Shown: positions 1 through 7,754 of the stretch, piece after piece | Layout of the letters: each line of letters starts with the position of its first letter | Position numbering within the stretch: the stretch's first letter is position 1 | Source: JAWWPY01 sp964412845 | GTDB taxonomy: Bacteria; Actinomycetota; Actinomycetes; Streptosporangiales; Streptosporangiaceae | Direction of reading: 5' to 3' | NCBI GenBank assembly: GCA_964412845.1 | Contig: CAYPQM010000054.1 | Span: forward strand, 1 to 38,064 | Length of the DNA stretch: 38,064 bases | Position numbers and translations under genes: made by a program | Notes under the pieces: model-generated | What the model was told of the DNA's origin: nothing | Seen by the model: only the letters and a program-made list of their open reading frames with translations | Databases searched by the model: none

Positions 1-1
1 C

Positions 2-475
2 TTCGGGATACTGCTCGGGCTGCCGACCCTGTGGGTGCTCTTTGGCAACGCCGCCAACGCCGGCATAGAGGGCGGCCTGATGTTCGCGCACGGCAAGGGC
101 AGCCTGTTCTTCGCGCTGATCCTGCCGCACGGGATGCTGGAGCTCACCGCGGTGTTCCTGGCCGCGGCGGCGGGCCTGCGGCTCGGCTGGTGCGTCATCG
201 ACCCAGGTCCCCGGCCCCGGAGCCGGGCGCTGGCCGAAGAAGGGCGGGCCTCCATCACGATCGCGCTCGGGCTCATCGTGGTCCTGCTGGTCTCCGGGGT
301 CATCGAGGCGTTCGTGACGCCGTCGCCGTTGCCGACCTGGGCGCGCATCCTGATCGGCGCGGTGGCCGAGGTCGCCTTCCTGTGCTACGCCCTCCTGCTC
401 GGCCGCCGGGCGGCCGGCGCTGGGCTGACGGCCGACATGGACGAAGCGCCCGACACGGCGCCGGTGAGCGCCTGA
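2..475 (+). CDS. SpoIIM-family (stage II sporulation protein M) integral membrane protein, 3' part
   Basis: The reading frame is open from the first bases of the window, so the N-terminus lies outside it. About 157 residues are visible. Several hydrophobic segments are evident, and the stretch ALILPHGMLELTAVFLAAAA with its conserved P-H-G-x-x-E is typical of the SpoIIM domain (PF01944). The hydrophilic C-terminal tail ends in DEAPDTAPVSA. In actinobacteria such proteins are vegetative membrane proteins encoded beside MoxR/DUF58/DUF4129 clusters, as here, and are not necessarily involved in sporulation. It converges with that cluster, with only the GNAT gene in between. The molecular role is unknown. 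The family call is fairly secure from the PHGxxE motif and the context. Confidence 0.8.
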   Translation, partial: FGILLGLPTLWVLFGNAANAGIEGGLMFAHGKGSLFFALILPHGMLELTAVFLAAAAGLRLGWCVIDPGPRPRSRALAEEGRASITIALGLIVVLLVSGVIEAFVTPSPLPTWARILIGAVAEVAFLCYALLLGRRAAGAGLTADMDEAPDTAPVSA

Positions 476-523
476 CGGATAACCGGTTGCCGTCCGCCTC
501 CGGTCCGCTGCACAATCCGGCCC

Positions 524-1522
524 ATGGGTCCGGACAGGGTATTCAGCTGGCGGCCGCTCGAGCCGGCCGACGCGGCCGCCTGGGCCGCGCTGCTGGCCGC
601 CATCCAGGCCGTGGATGGGGAGGACGAGCACTTCAGCGAGCAGGACCTGGTGGAGGACTTCGCTGACCCGGAGCGCGACTTCGCACGCGGCTCTGTCGCC
701 GTCTACGACGGGAATGTCATGATCGGCTATGCCGTCCTGGCCGCCCGCAGCGCCGCAGACCCGGTCCATGAGATGAATCAGCAGGGCGGCGTGCACCCGG
801 CGTACCGGTCCCGCGGGCTCGGCGGCCGCCTGCTGGAGTGGGCCGAGCAGGCGGCCGTCCCGCTGCACCGGGACCGCTTTGCTGGCCGGCCCCTGACGCT
901 GTCCGGATCGTGCCTGTCCAGTAACGGCCCGGCGGCCGCCTTGTACCTGGCGCACGGCTACCAGCAGGCACGCTGGTTCCACGGGATGACCCGGGACCTC
1001 ACCTCGGCACTGCCCGACGCCCCGGTGCCGGCCGGTGTGCAGATTGTCGGATTCACGCCGGAGCGATCACCGGACGCCCTGCTGGTGCGCAACGAAGCCT
1101 TCCGTGATCACTGGAGCTCGACGGAGACCACCGCGGAGCAGTGGGCGCACCGTACCGGCTACGCGACCTTCCGGCCCGGCCTCAGCTTCCTCGCGTATGC
1201 CGGCGACGAGCCGCTCGGCATCCTCATCGGCCACGAGTACGACGCGTACACCAAGGCCACGGGCATCCGTGATTTCCACATTGCCCTGGTCGGCACGCGG
1301 CGGGCCGGGCGCAAGCGCGGCATTGCCACGGCCCTGCTGGCCCGGGCCCTCGGTGCGGCGCGGGCCGCCGGGTTCGCGGCAGCCTCGCTGGGGGTTGACG
1401 CCGATTCGCCCACCGGGGCGGTAGGGCTCTACCAGCGGGCCGGCTTCACCGTGCGGGAGACCTGGATCGCTCTGATGAAGCCCCTGCTCAACGGTGATGT
1501 CACAGGCGGCCGCCGGCCTTGA
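524..1522 (+). CDS. Tandem GNAT-domain N-acetyltransferase
   Basis: This 332-residue protein has two GNAT folds in tandem. The first acetyl-CoA loop is around residues 92-105 (YRSRGLGGRLLEWAE) and ends with an S-N-x-x-A-x-x-LY-x-x-x-GY motif. The second is around residues 262-275 (RRAGRKRGIATALLARAL), followed by GAVGLYQRAGFTV. It should transfer an acyl group from acyl-CoA to an amine. The two-domain layout recalls mycothiol synthase (MshD), but I see no specific reason to assign that, and the substrate is unknown. The ATG start lies 48 bp after the SpoIIM-like gene. Its last 23 bp overlap the 3' end of the convergent DUF58 gene, so the two transcripts must run into each other. Confidence 0.8.
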   Translation: MGPDRVFSWRPLEPADAAAWAALLAAIQAVDGEDEHFSEQDLVEDFADPERDFARGSVAVYDGNVMIGYAVLAARSAADPVHEMNQQGGVHPAYRSRGLGGRLLEWAEQAAVPLHRDRFAGRPLTLSGSCLSSNGPAAALYLAHGYQQARWFHGMTRDLTSALPDAPVPAGVQIVGFTPERSPDALLVRNEAFRDHWSSTETTAEQWAHRTGYATFRPGLSFLAYAGDEPLGILIGHEYDAYTKATGIRDFHIALVGTRRAGRKRGIATALLARALGAARAAGFAAASLGVDADSPTGAVGLYQRAGFTVRETWIALMKPLLNGDVTGGRRP

Positions 1523-2792
1523 GGGCCAGGTAGGCGTCAGCCAGTGCCCCGGGAAGCCGCTCCGGCGGGGCGTCCACCACCTGGACCCCGCGCTGCCGGA
1601 GCTGGGCGGAGACCCGTTGCCGCTCGGCGCGGGCACGCTCCGCCGCGGCCGCGGCGTAGAGACGGGGAGCATCGCCCCGGCCGGCCGTGAGCTCATCCAG
1701 CTTCGGATCCGCCACGGCCGCGACCATCACCAGGTTCCTGGAGGCGAGCAAGGGCAGCCGGGGTAGCAGCCCTTCCTCGATGGCGGTCACGTTGAGGTCG
1801 GTGAGCAGGACGATCAGGCAGCGGTGCCGGGCGACCGCGAGCACGGCGCTGGCCAGCCCAGCCATGTCGCATTCGGTCAGCTCAGCGTCCAGCGGTGCCA
1901 TCGCGTTGGTGAATGAGGCGAGGACGGCCGAGCGGGAGGCACCCAGCACCCGGGCTCGCACCCGCCGGTCGAACGCCATCATGTCGATCCGGTCCCCCGC
2001 CCGCGACGCGAGCGCGGCGAGCAGCAGGGTCGCGTCCATGGAGGCGTCGAGCCGGGGCACGCCGCCGACCCGGCCGGCTGATGTCCGGCCGGTGTCGAGG
2101 ACCACCAGGATCCGCCGGTCGCGCTCGGGCCGCCAGGTGCGGACCATGACGTCGCGCGACCTGGCCGCGGCCCGCCAGTCGATCGACCGGACGTCGTCGC
2201 CAATGACGTACTCGCGCAGCGAGTCGAACTCGGTGCCCTGGCCGCGGATCAGTGACCGGTGCTGGCCATCGAGCTGCCGCAGCCGGGAAAGCTTCTCCGG
2301 CAGGTGCCGCCGGCTGCGAAACGGCGGCAGCACCCGGACTGCCCACGGCACCACGTGCCTGCCCTGCCGGCCGGCCAGCCCGCAGGGGCCCAGGGAACGC
2401 ACCGTCACCGGGCCTGGCAGTTTCTCCCCCCGCCGGTCAGGTGTGAGGGTGGTGGTCAGCGTGGCGCGCCCGTGCGCCGGAATGTCCAGCCGCAGCTGAC
2501 CGGGCCGGGCGTGCGCGCTTGGCTGCCACGAGTCCCGGACGATGGCCCGCAGCGGGCGCCCTCCCGGATTCTGCACGGTGAGGGTGATCGTGGCGGTTTC
2601 GCCGAGCAGGACCCTGGTGTCACCGGTCCGGCTCATCCGCAGCGGCCGGACGCCGCCCGCCAGCACCAGGTCGGCAGCGACCGCGGCGAGCAGGACGCCG
2701 TTGACGGCCAGCAGCACCGGCGTGCTGCGGAACGCCAGCACCACCAGCGCACCGATCAGGGCGGCCAGGGCGGCCCGGCCGGTCAGCGCCAC
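1500..2792 (-). CDS. DUF58 domain-containing protein
   Basis: About 430 residues. The N-terminus has two adjacent hydrophobic helices (ALTGRAALAALIGALVVLAF and the next about 25 residues). The middle carries the DUF58 signature, EYVIGDDVRSIDWRAAARS followed by VRTWRPERDRRILVVLDTGR, which leads into a von Willebrand A-like fold with a DTGRTS metal-site-like motif. I chose the GTG at 2792 because it gives MALTGRAAL, the usual N-terminus of actinobacterial DUF58 proteins. The open frame extends upstream into the moxR-like gene, with alternative starts at 2804 and 2807, and no clear ribosome binding site decides between them. DUF58 proteins work with MoxR ATPases, probably as chaperone/adaptor pairs acting on membrane or metal-containing clients. 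It is the last gene of the minus-strand operon, 91 bp after moxR. Confidence 0.85.
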   Translation of the reverse strand: MALTGRAALAALIGALVVLAFRSTPVLLAVNGVLLAAVAADLVLAGGVRPLRMSRTGDTRVLLGETATITLTVQNPGGRPLRAIVRDSWQPSAHARPGQLRLDIPAHGRATLTTTLTPDRRGEKLPGPVTVRSLGPCGLAGRQGRHVVPWAVRVLPPFRSRRHLPEKLSRLRQLDGQHRSLIRGQGTEFDSLREYVIGDDVRSIDWRAAARSRDVMVRTWRPERDRRILVVLDTGRTSAGRVGGVPRLDASMDATLLLAALASRAGDRIDMMAFDRRVRARVLGASRSAVLASFTNAMAPLDAELTECDMAGLASAVLAVARHRCLIVLLTDLNVTAIEEGLLPRLPLLASRNLVMVAAVADPKLDELTAGRGDAPRLYAAAAAERARAERQRVSAQLRQRGVQVVDAPPERLPGALADAYLALKAGGRL

Positions 2793-2883
2793 GGCGGACC
2801 GCACCAAAGACGCTCTGGTGTCGTGCCAACGGCAGCACCACGCGCGATGCTGTCCTTGCTGGCGCGGCGCGGCCGGGCAGGAG

Positions 2884-4026
2884 TCACCGGGGGACCGGGA
2901 CGGAGGCGAGGATGGCTTCGAGGACGCCGTCCGGGGAGGCACCTTCGAGTTCCGCCTCCGGCCGCAGCTGGATGCGGTGCCGGAGGGTTGGCCGGGCGAG
3001 CGCTTTCACGTCATCGGGTGTCACGTAATCGCGGCCGGCCAGCCAGGCCCAGGCCCGGCTGGTGGCCTGCAGGGCGGTCGCGCCGCGCGGTGACGCGCCG
3101 AGCCGCAGCGACGGCGATTGCCGGGTGGCGCGGCACAGGTCCACGATGTAGCCGGCCACCTCAGGCCCCACCCGGACGCCGCGCACCGCCGCAGCGGCCG
3201 CGTCGAGCTCAGCCTGCCCGGCTACCGGCCGGATACCGGCGGAGGCCAGGTCACCGGGATCGAACCCCGCCGCGTGCCGGGCCAGAATGCTGATTTCCTC
3301 ATCCCGTCCCGGAACAAGAACAGTGAGCTTCACGAGAAACCTGTCCAACTGTGCCTCAGGCAGCGGGTATGTCCCTTCGTACTCAATCGGGTTCTGGGTA
3401 GCGGCCACCAGAAATGGTTCCGGCAGCCGCCGCGGCGTTCCATCCACTGAGACCTGCCGCTCCTGCATCGCCTCAAGCAGCGCGGCCTGGGTCTTGGGCG
3501 GCGTCCGGTTGATCTCGTCCGCGAGGAGCAGGTTGGTGAAGACCGGGCCCTCCCGGAACTGGAAGAGCGCCGTCTTCGCGTCGTAGATCAACGAGCCCGT
3601 CACGTCGCCGGGCATCAGATCCGGGGTGAACTGGACCCGCGTGCTGCGCAGCGAGAGCGCCGCGGCCAGGGCCCGCACCAGGAGGGTCTTCGCCACGCCG
3701 GGGATGCCTTCGAGCAGGACGTGCCCCCGGCAGAGCAGGCAGATGACCAACCCGGTGAGGACCGCGTCCTGGCCGACGACAGCCTTCCCGACCTCCGCCC
3801 GGACCGCCTCCAGCGCGGCACGCAGGTCGGCGGAATCCTGCGGCGAGGCCGGCCGGGCCGAGGCGGTGTACTCGCCGGCTGCCCCGGCCGTGCCGGGCAC
3901 GACAGCGCCGGGGACAGCAGCGCCGGGGACAGCAGCGCCGGGGGTGTCAGCGCCGGGGACAGCAGCGCCGGGGGTGTCAGCGCCGGGGGTGGCGAGCCCG
4001 GTTGCGGGCTGGTATTCGGCGGTCAC
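2884..4026 (-). CDS. MoxR-family AAA+ ATPase
   Basis: This 380-residue AAA+ ATPase has Walker A GIPGVAKT at about residues 107-114 and Walker B LLLADE at 166-171. These are followed by the MoxR-typical INRTPPKTQAALLEAMQE, sensor 1 ATQNP, and the C-terminal lid with SPRGATAL. The first 60 residues are low complexity: a run of PGAxx/PGADT five-residue repeats encoded by near-identical 15-bp DNA repeats at about 3900-4005. They are probably a disordered leader. The GTG start overlaps the stop of the DUF4350 gene (GTGA). MoxR ATPases remodel protein complexes together with DUF58/vWA partners, and the DUF58 gene follows directly. The true start could lie downstream of the repeats. Confidence 0.9.
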   Translation of the reverse strand: MTAEYQPATGLATPGADTPGAAVPGADTPGAAVPGAAVPGAVVPGTAGAAGEYTASARPASPQDSADLRAALEAVRAEVGKAVVGQDAVLTGLVICLLCRGHVLLEGIPGVAKTLLVRALAAALSLRSTRVQFTPDLMPGDVTGSLIYDAKTALFQFREGPVFTNLLLADEINRTPPKTQAALLEAMQERQVSVDGTPRRLPEPFLVAATQNPIEYEGTYPLPEAQLDRFLVKLTVLVPGRDEEISILARHAAGFDPGDLASAGIRPVAGQAELDAAAAAVRGVRVGPEVAGYIVDLCRATRQSPSLRLGASPRGATALQATSRAWAWLAGRDYVTPDDVKALARPTLRHRIQLRPEAELEGASPDGVLEAILASVPVPR

Positions 4027-5294
4027 GTGCGCACCTCTCCGAGGGTGTCTGCTTCCAGGGTGTCGATTTCGCGGGCGAGCGTGACGAGCGCCGCGTCATC
4101 GCGCGGGACGGGCCCGAACAAGGTTGCCTTGATTGCGCCTGCCTCGCGTCCGGTTCTCGCGGCCAGCGCCGCGCAGACCGCGTCGGCGTCGCCGCCGCGG
4201 GGGAGGGCCAGCCTGGCCGTGACCCGGTTCAGGGCAGCATCCCGCAGTACCGCGGCGGCCCGGTCACGGGACCGCCGCGACCGGTAGAGGCGGCCGTGGC
4301 CTTCCACCGTCTCCGAGGCCCGCACGATCACCGGCAGGGGTTCGGCGACCAGCGGCCCGAGCCGGCGCGCCCGCCACAGGGCGGCCAGAACCACGGCGAT
4401 GGCCAGCTGGATGGTGACCAGGTAAGCCGGCCACGGGATCAGGCTGAACAGGGATTGGGGACCGCCCGGTGGCGGCCCGCTGGCCAGCCTGGGTGATAGC
4501 ACCAGCCAGACGATCCGCGGGCTGCCCGTGAGCAGGTTGAGTGCGAGCGCGGCATTGCCGTTGGTGGCCAGGTAGTGGTTGGTGAGCGGCGCGCCGGCGC
4601 CCAGCACGGTGATGGTCCGGCGGCCAGCGGAGTAGCGGACGAGGGACGGCTGGCCGTCCACCGGGTAGCATCGCCACGCGCCTGGCGCGGTGGAGCGCAG
4701 CAGCACGCCGCCCATGTTCGCGCTGCCCGCCAGGGTGGCCGCAGGCAGGCCGCACCGTGGATCGGTGCTGCGCACGCTCACGCTGCCGGTCACTGTGACG
4801 CCTGGGGCGAGCGCGGTCAGCGACGCGCTCGTCGGCTCGACCAGCAGCAGGCTGGCCTGCAACCTGGCCAGGCGGCCGAGTTGCCGGGCGTTGAGCAGGT
4901 CCGGGCTGGTGATGACGAGCGTGACGCCGCTGCCCCGCGCTGCCGCCACGGCCGAGTTGACGGTGCCTGCCCTGATCACCGGCTCGCCCCGCTGCGCCAG
5001 GATCTGGGTCAGCGCCCGGGCGCCAGAGGTCCCGGCCCCCCGGGGATCCAGGTAGCCGCCATTGGCTGGCTGCAGCACGGCGATCAGCACCCCGCCGAGG
5101 AGGATAACCAGCACGATCACGAGCGGGATCCGCCATTGGCGCCACGTGCCCGCGGGCCCGGCGGCGACCGAAGGTGACGGCCCGCTGCCAGCCGGCCCGG
5201 TGCCAGCCGGCCCGGTGCCGGGGGGCCCGGTGTGAGCCGGCCCGGTGCCAGCCGGTGCGGTCACGGCGGGTGCGGTGCGGGCGGGAGGACTCAT
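4023..5294 (-). CDS. DUF4350 domain-containing membrane protein
   Basis: 423 residues. A proline/glycine/threonine repeat leader (GTGPAGTGPAGSGP) occupies residues 1-45, followed by a transmembrane helix at about 55-75 (PLVIVLVILLGGVLIAVL). An exported DUF4350 domain follows, beginning YLDPRGAGTSGARALTQIL. A second hydrophobic helix near residue 290-310 (YLVTIQLAIAVVLAALW) precedes a cytoplasmic tail of about 110 residues. The domain order matches DUF4350 proteins found next to MoxR and DUF4129 in actinobacteria. The ATG overlaps the upstream DUF4129 stop (ATGA) and the stop overlaps the moxR start (GTGA), so translation is coupled. The biochemical role is unknown; a part in an envelope complex with MoxR/DUF58 is inferred from conserved neighbourhood only. 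Confidence 0.85.
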   Translation of the reverse strand: MSPPARTAPAVTAPAGTGPAHTGPPGTGPAGTGPAGSGPSPSVAAGPAGTWRQWRIPLVIVLVILLGGVLIAVLQPANGGYLDPRGAGTSGARALTQILAQRGEPVIRAGTVNSAVAAARGSGVTLVITSPDLLNARQLGRLARLQASLLLVEPTSASLTALAPGVTVTGSVSVRSTDPRCGLPAATLAGSANMGGVLLRSTAPGAWRCYPVDGQPSLVRYSAGRRTITVLGAGAPLTNHYLATNGNAALALNLLTGSPRIVWLVLSPRLASGPPPGGPQSLFSLIPWPAYLVTIQLAIAVVLAALWRARRLGPLVAEPLPVIVRASETVEGHGRLYRSRRSRDRAAAVLRDAALNRVTARLALPRGGDADAVCAALAARTGREAGAIKATLFGPVPRDDAALVTLAREIDTLEADTLGEVRT

Positions 5295-5998
5295 CGTGGA
5301 CCGCTCCCGGCGGCCACCGGAACCGGCGCGGGCTGCTCCCTGGCCTGCGCCGCCACTATCTTCGCGTCGAGCGCGCGCAGCCGCTGGTAGCCGTCCTGGG
5401 TTCCCGGCCGCTGTCCGTAGCAGACGTCGTCGAACAGCCGGGCGGCGGCACGCAGTGCGTCAGCGTCTGCGGGCAGCGCCTGGCCCGCTTCATGCGCCAT
5501 CTCATCCGCGGTCCGGCCGATCCGCGGCGCTAGCACGCCCTGCTCGTCGAGTTGCCGGGCGATCGCCCGCACCCGGTCCAGGATCGCCGCGGAGTAGTCT
5601 CCCGCGCTGGCCAGCCGCTCGGCGCGCAGCCGGTACTCCTTGGCGGTGACGGTGCGAGCGCCCAAGGTCTCGTCGTCCGCGTGCCGGTGCCTTCGGGCGA
5701 CCGGGCCGATCCGGGCCAGGATGATCGCGATCACGATCACTGCGATAGCGGCCAGGGCGACCAGCCCCCACCAGCCGCCTGGTGCCGCGTTCGCGGCGTT
5801 GAAGAGGTTGTTCAGCCATTGGTAGATGGCGTTCACGATGCGCTGGCTGAGCGGCTCGTGCGGGTGGTAAATGGCCTTGGACAGCTCAGTCCGGGCCAGC
5901 CGTTGCGCGCCGGCGCGGCCGATCGGGGGGGCCGCGCTGGCGGCCGCAGCCGGATACCCCGCCGCGGTAAGAGCCCGGGCGGTCACCGATGCGGACAT
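5291..5998 (-). CDS. DUF4129 domain-containing membrane protein
   Basis: 235 residues beginning MSASVTARALTAAGY. A hydrophobic region at the start may be a signal or anchor. One clear transmembrane helix is at about 77-95 (GLVALAAIAVIVIAIILAR). The cytoplasmic C-terminal DUF4129 domain contains YRLRAERLASAGDYSAAILDRVRAIARQL, split here only for quotation as YRLRAERLASAGDYS and AAILDRVRAIARQL, and ends with ARLFDDVCYGQRP. The ATG shares one base with the stop of the preceding gene (TGATG), which decides the start even though the frame stays open further upstream. It sits between the GPDPase_memb-like and DUF4350 genes in the MoxR operon. The domain is sometimes associated with transglutaminase-like proteins, but no transglutaminase domain is present here. 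Confidence 0.85.
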   Translation of the reverse strand: MSASVTARALTAAGYPAAAASAAPPIGRAGAQRLARTELSKAIYHPHEPLSQRIVNAIYQWLNNLFNAANAAPGGWWGLVALAAIAVIVIAIILARIGPVARRHRHADDETLGARTVTAKEYRLRAERLASAGDYSAAILDRVRAIARQLDEQGVLAPRIGRTADEMAHEAGQALPADADALRAAARLFDDVCYGQRPGTQDGYQRLRALDAKIVAAQAREQPAPVPVAAGSGPR

Positions 5999-7488
5999 CA
6001 CCACGACGGTGGTGCCCCCGGGGCAGGTGGCGGGGCCGGTGGGGCCGGTGTCGGGCCGCTGGCCGGGGATGTCGGGCCATCGGCGGGGGGCCGCCACAGC
6101 GACGCGAATTCGTCGCCAGGTGCCTGCTCGCCACCTGCGGCGGTTTGCAGGGCCAGATCGAGGCCCTCTTTGCGCATTCGCAAGTCCATGTAGAGCAAGA
6201 CGATCACACCCGCCGCGATCGGCCTGGTCACGGTGCCCGCGACGATGCTGCCGACGGCGCTGATCAGGATGCTCGTGGTGCTGAGCCCGCTGGAGCGCAG
6301 GTTGTTCAGGGCGGTGAAGCCAGCCCCCACGGAGAACGGAATTTGCAGGATGCCGCCCGCGATGGCGACTATCAGCCCGGCCAGCAGCAGGATGCCGAAC
6401 ACCCGCCAGAAGCTCCGGCTGACCAGCCGCCCGGACCGGCGCAGCGACCGCAGCGGCCCTTGCCGTTCCAGCACCACAGCGGGGGTGGCCAGGCTGAACC
6501 TGACCGCGAGCCAGATCGTCAGGACGAGGAACGGGAGGCCGACGAGCACGCCGACCGCGACCAGCGTCCCGGTCGAGGCTCCGGCCAGGTGCAGCGCGAC
6601 CAGGATCACGATCAGCACCACCCAGATCCCCACCAGGATGCCCAGGAGCGCGAAGGCCGCCCCGATCAGGGCGGGCAGCCGCGGCGCCGCGATCTGCCAG
6701 GCCTGCCGCAGGGTGATCCGCTGGCCCAGCACGGCGCGGCCGATCACCGCCGTGAGCATGCCGGCCAGGATGCTCTGCACGATGATGGCCAGCAGGACAG
6801 ACACCAGCCCCGGCGCCACGATTGTGGCGTTGTCCCCGCTGATCGTGTTGATCGTGATGAGCGAGATCGTGGCGGAGATGACGCCGGCGATCGTCATCAG
6901 GATCGCCGAGGTCCCGAGCGTCGCTTTCGGGTTCTGCCTGATGGAGGAGAAGGCGCCGTCCAGGATCTCACCGACCGCGATGGGCCGGAGCGGGATCACG
7001 CCTGGCTTGGGGGCGAACTGCGCGCCCGGCCAGCCGTAGCCAGGTGGCTGTCCGTATCCGGGCTGGCTGCCTGGTGGCTGGCCGTAGCCAGGCTGCTGTC
7101 CGTAGCCGGGCTGGCCGCCTGGTTGCTGGCCGTATCCGGGCTGTCCGTAGCCTGGTTGCTGGCCGTATCCCACCTGGCCACCAGGGAGCTGGCTGCCAGG
7201 CTGCTGTCCGTATCCCGGCTGGCCGTAGCCGGGCTGGCCGTANNNNNNNNNNNNNNNNNNNNNNNNNNNNNNNNNNNNNNNNNNNNNNNNNNNNNNNNNN
7301 NNNNNNNNNNNNNNNNNNNNNNNNNNNNNNNNNNNNNNNNNNCCGGGCTGGCCGTAGCCGTAGGGCGGAGGAACCTGGCCGTATTGGCCCGGCTGGTCAG
7401 GCTGGGGAAACCAGGGCTGCTCCGGTGGCGGCTGCCCCGCGCCCGGCTGATCGTCTTCCGGCGTCCCCGGCGACGGACTGTCTGTCAT
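5998..7488 (-). CDS. GPDPase_memb-like polytopic membrane protein with N-terminal PGYGQ repeats (contains a sequence gap)
   Basis: The N-terminal 150 or so residues are a hydrophilic repeat of PGYGQ/QPGYG units (15-bp DNA repeat), interrupted by a run of 100 N. The real protein length is therefore unknown, though the frame happens to agree on both sides. The C-terminal half begins GVIPLRPIAVGEILDGAF and has about six hydrophobic helices. It matches the membrane domain seen in glycerophosphodiester phosphodiesterase-like proteins (PF10110), but no catalytic phosphodiesterase domain is present. The ATG is preceded by AAGGAG at good spacing. As first gene of the minus-strand operon it overlaps the DUF4129 start. 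Membrane proteins with tyrosine/glycine/proline repeat tails are common in actinobacteria and may self-associate; that is inference. Confidence 0.75.
   Translation of the reverse strand: MTDSPSPGTPEDDQPGAGQPPPEQPWFPQPDQPGQYGQVPPPYGYGQPXXXXXXXXXXXXXXXXXXXXXXXXXXXXXXXXXXYGQPGYGQPGYGQQPGSQLPGGQVGYGQQPGYGQPGYGQQPGGQPGYGQQPGYGQPPGSQPGYGQPPGYGWPGAQFAPKPGVIPLRPIAVGEILDGAFSSIRQNPKATLGTSAILMTIAGVISATISLITINTISGDNATIVAPGLVSVLLAIIVQSILAGMLTAVIGRAVLGQRITLRQAWQIAAPRLPALIGAAFALLGILVGIWVVLIVILVALHLAGASTGTLVAVGVLVGLPFLVLTIWLAVRFSLATPAVVLERQGPLRSLRRSGRLVSRSFWRVFGILLLAGLIVAIAGGILQIPFSVGAGFTALNNLRSSGLSTTSILISAVGSIVAGTVTRPIAAGVIVLLYMDLRMRKEGLDLALQTAAGGEQAPGDEFASLWRPPADGPTSPASGPTPAPPAPPPAPGAPPSW
7243..7342. other. 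Assembly gap of 100 N in a coding tandem repeat
   Basis: Exactly 100 N, the conventional placeholder for a gap of unknown size. It is flanked on both sides by the 15-bp unit that encodes PGYGQ, so the assembler probably failed across the repeat array. The number of repeat units is unknown. Confidence 0.95.
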
Positions 7489-7497
7489 GGCTCTCCT

Positions 7498-7560
7498 TCA
7501 CGGCATGCTGCGGCGATCTCACGGCATGCTGCGGGTCCGTCACGGCGTACCGCCGTGGGA
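7498..7560. repeat. Three tandem 21-bp-period repeats upstream of the MoxR operon
   Basis: TCACGGCATGCTGCGG occurs at 7498-7513 and again, identically, at 7519-7534. A degenerate third copy, TCACGGCGTACCGCCG, begins at 7540. The start-to-start distance is 21 bp each time, two turns of the helix. The third copy lies in a perfect inverted repeat, CACGGCG-TAC-CGCCGTG (7541-7557). The array begins just above the ribosome binding site of the minus-strand gene that starts at 7488. It could be an operator array or a leader element. It lies in the 266-bp divergent region shared with mtnA. Confidence 0.6.
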
Positions 7561-7754
7561 ATGCTCGCCGTTGGCCGGGACAGCCCCCCGTGTTCCGGTG
7601 GCGCCCATACTCGCACGAAGCGAAGCCGCCATGAAGCACGGCACCCGAACGAAGTAGTGCGATCGTCGCGATGGGGATCCCCGTCCGATCGCGGGTCGAA
7701 TCGCGTAGTACCGGCCGGCTGCCGGGCCTGTCCGCGGCAGCGCACACTCGGATC

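Noticed and set aside
7498..7560. CRISPR-like array
   Set aside because: There are only three short, partly degenerate units with no spacers of CRISPR length and no cas genes. The 21-bp period fits operator sites or slippage.
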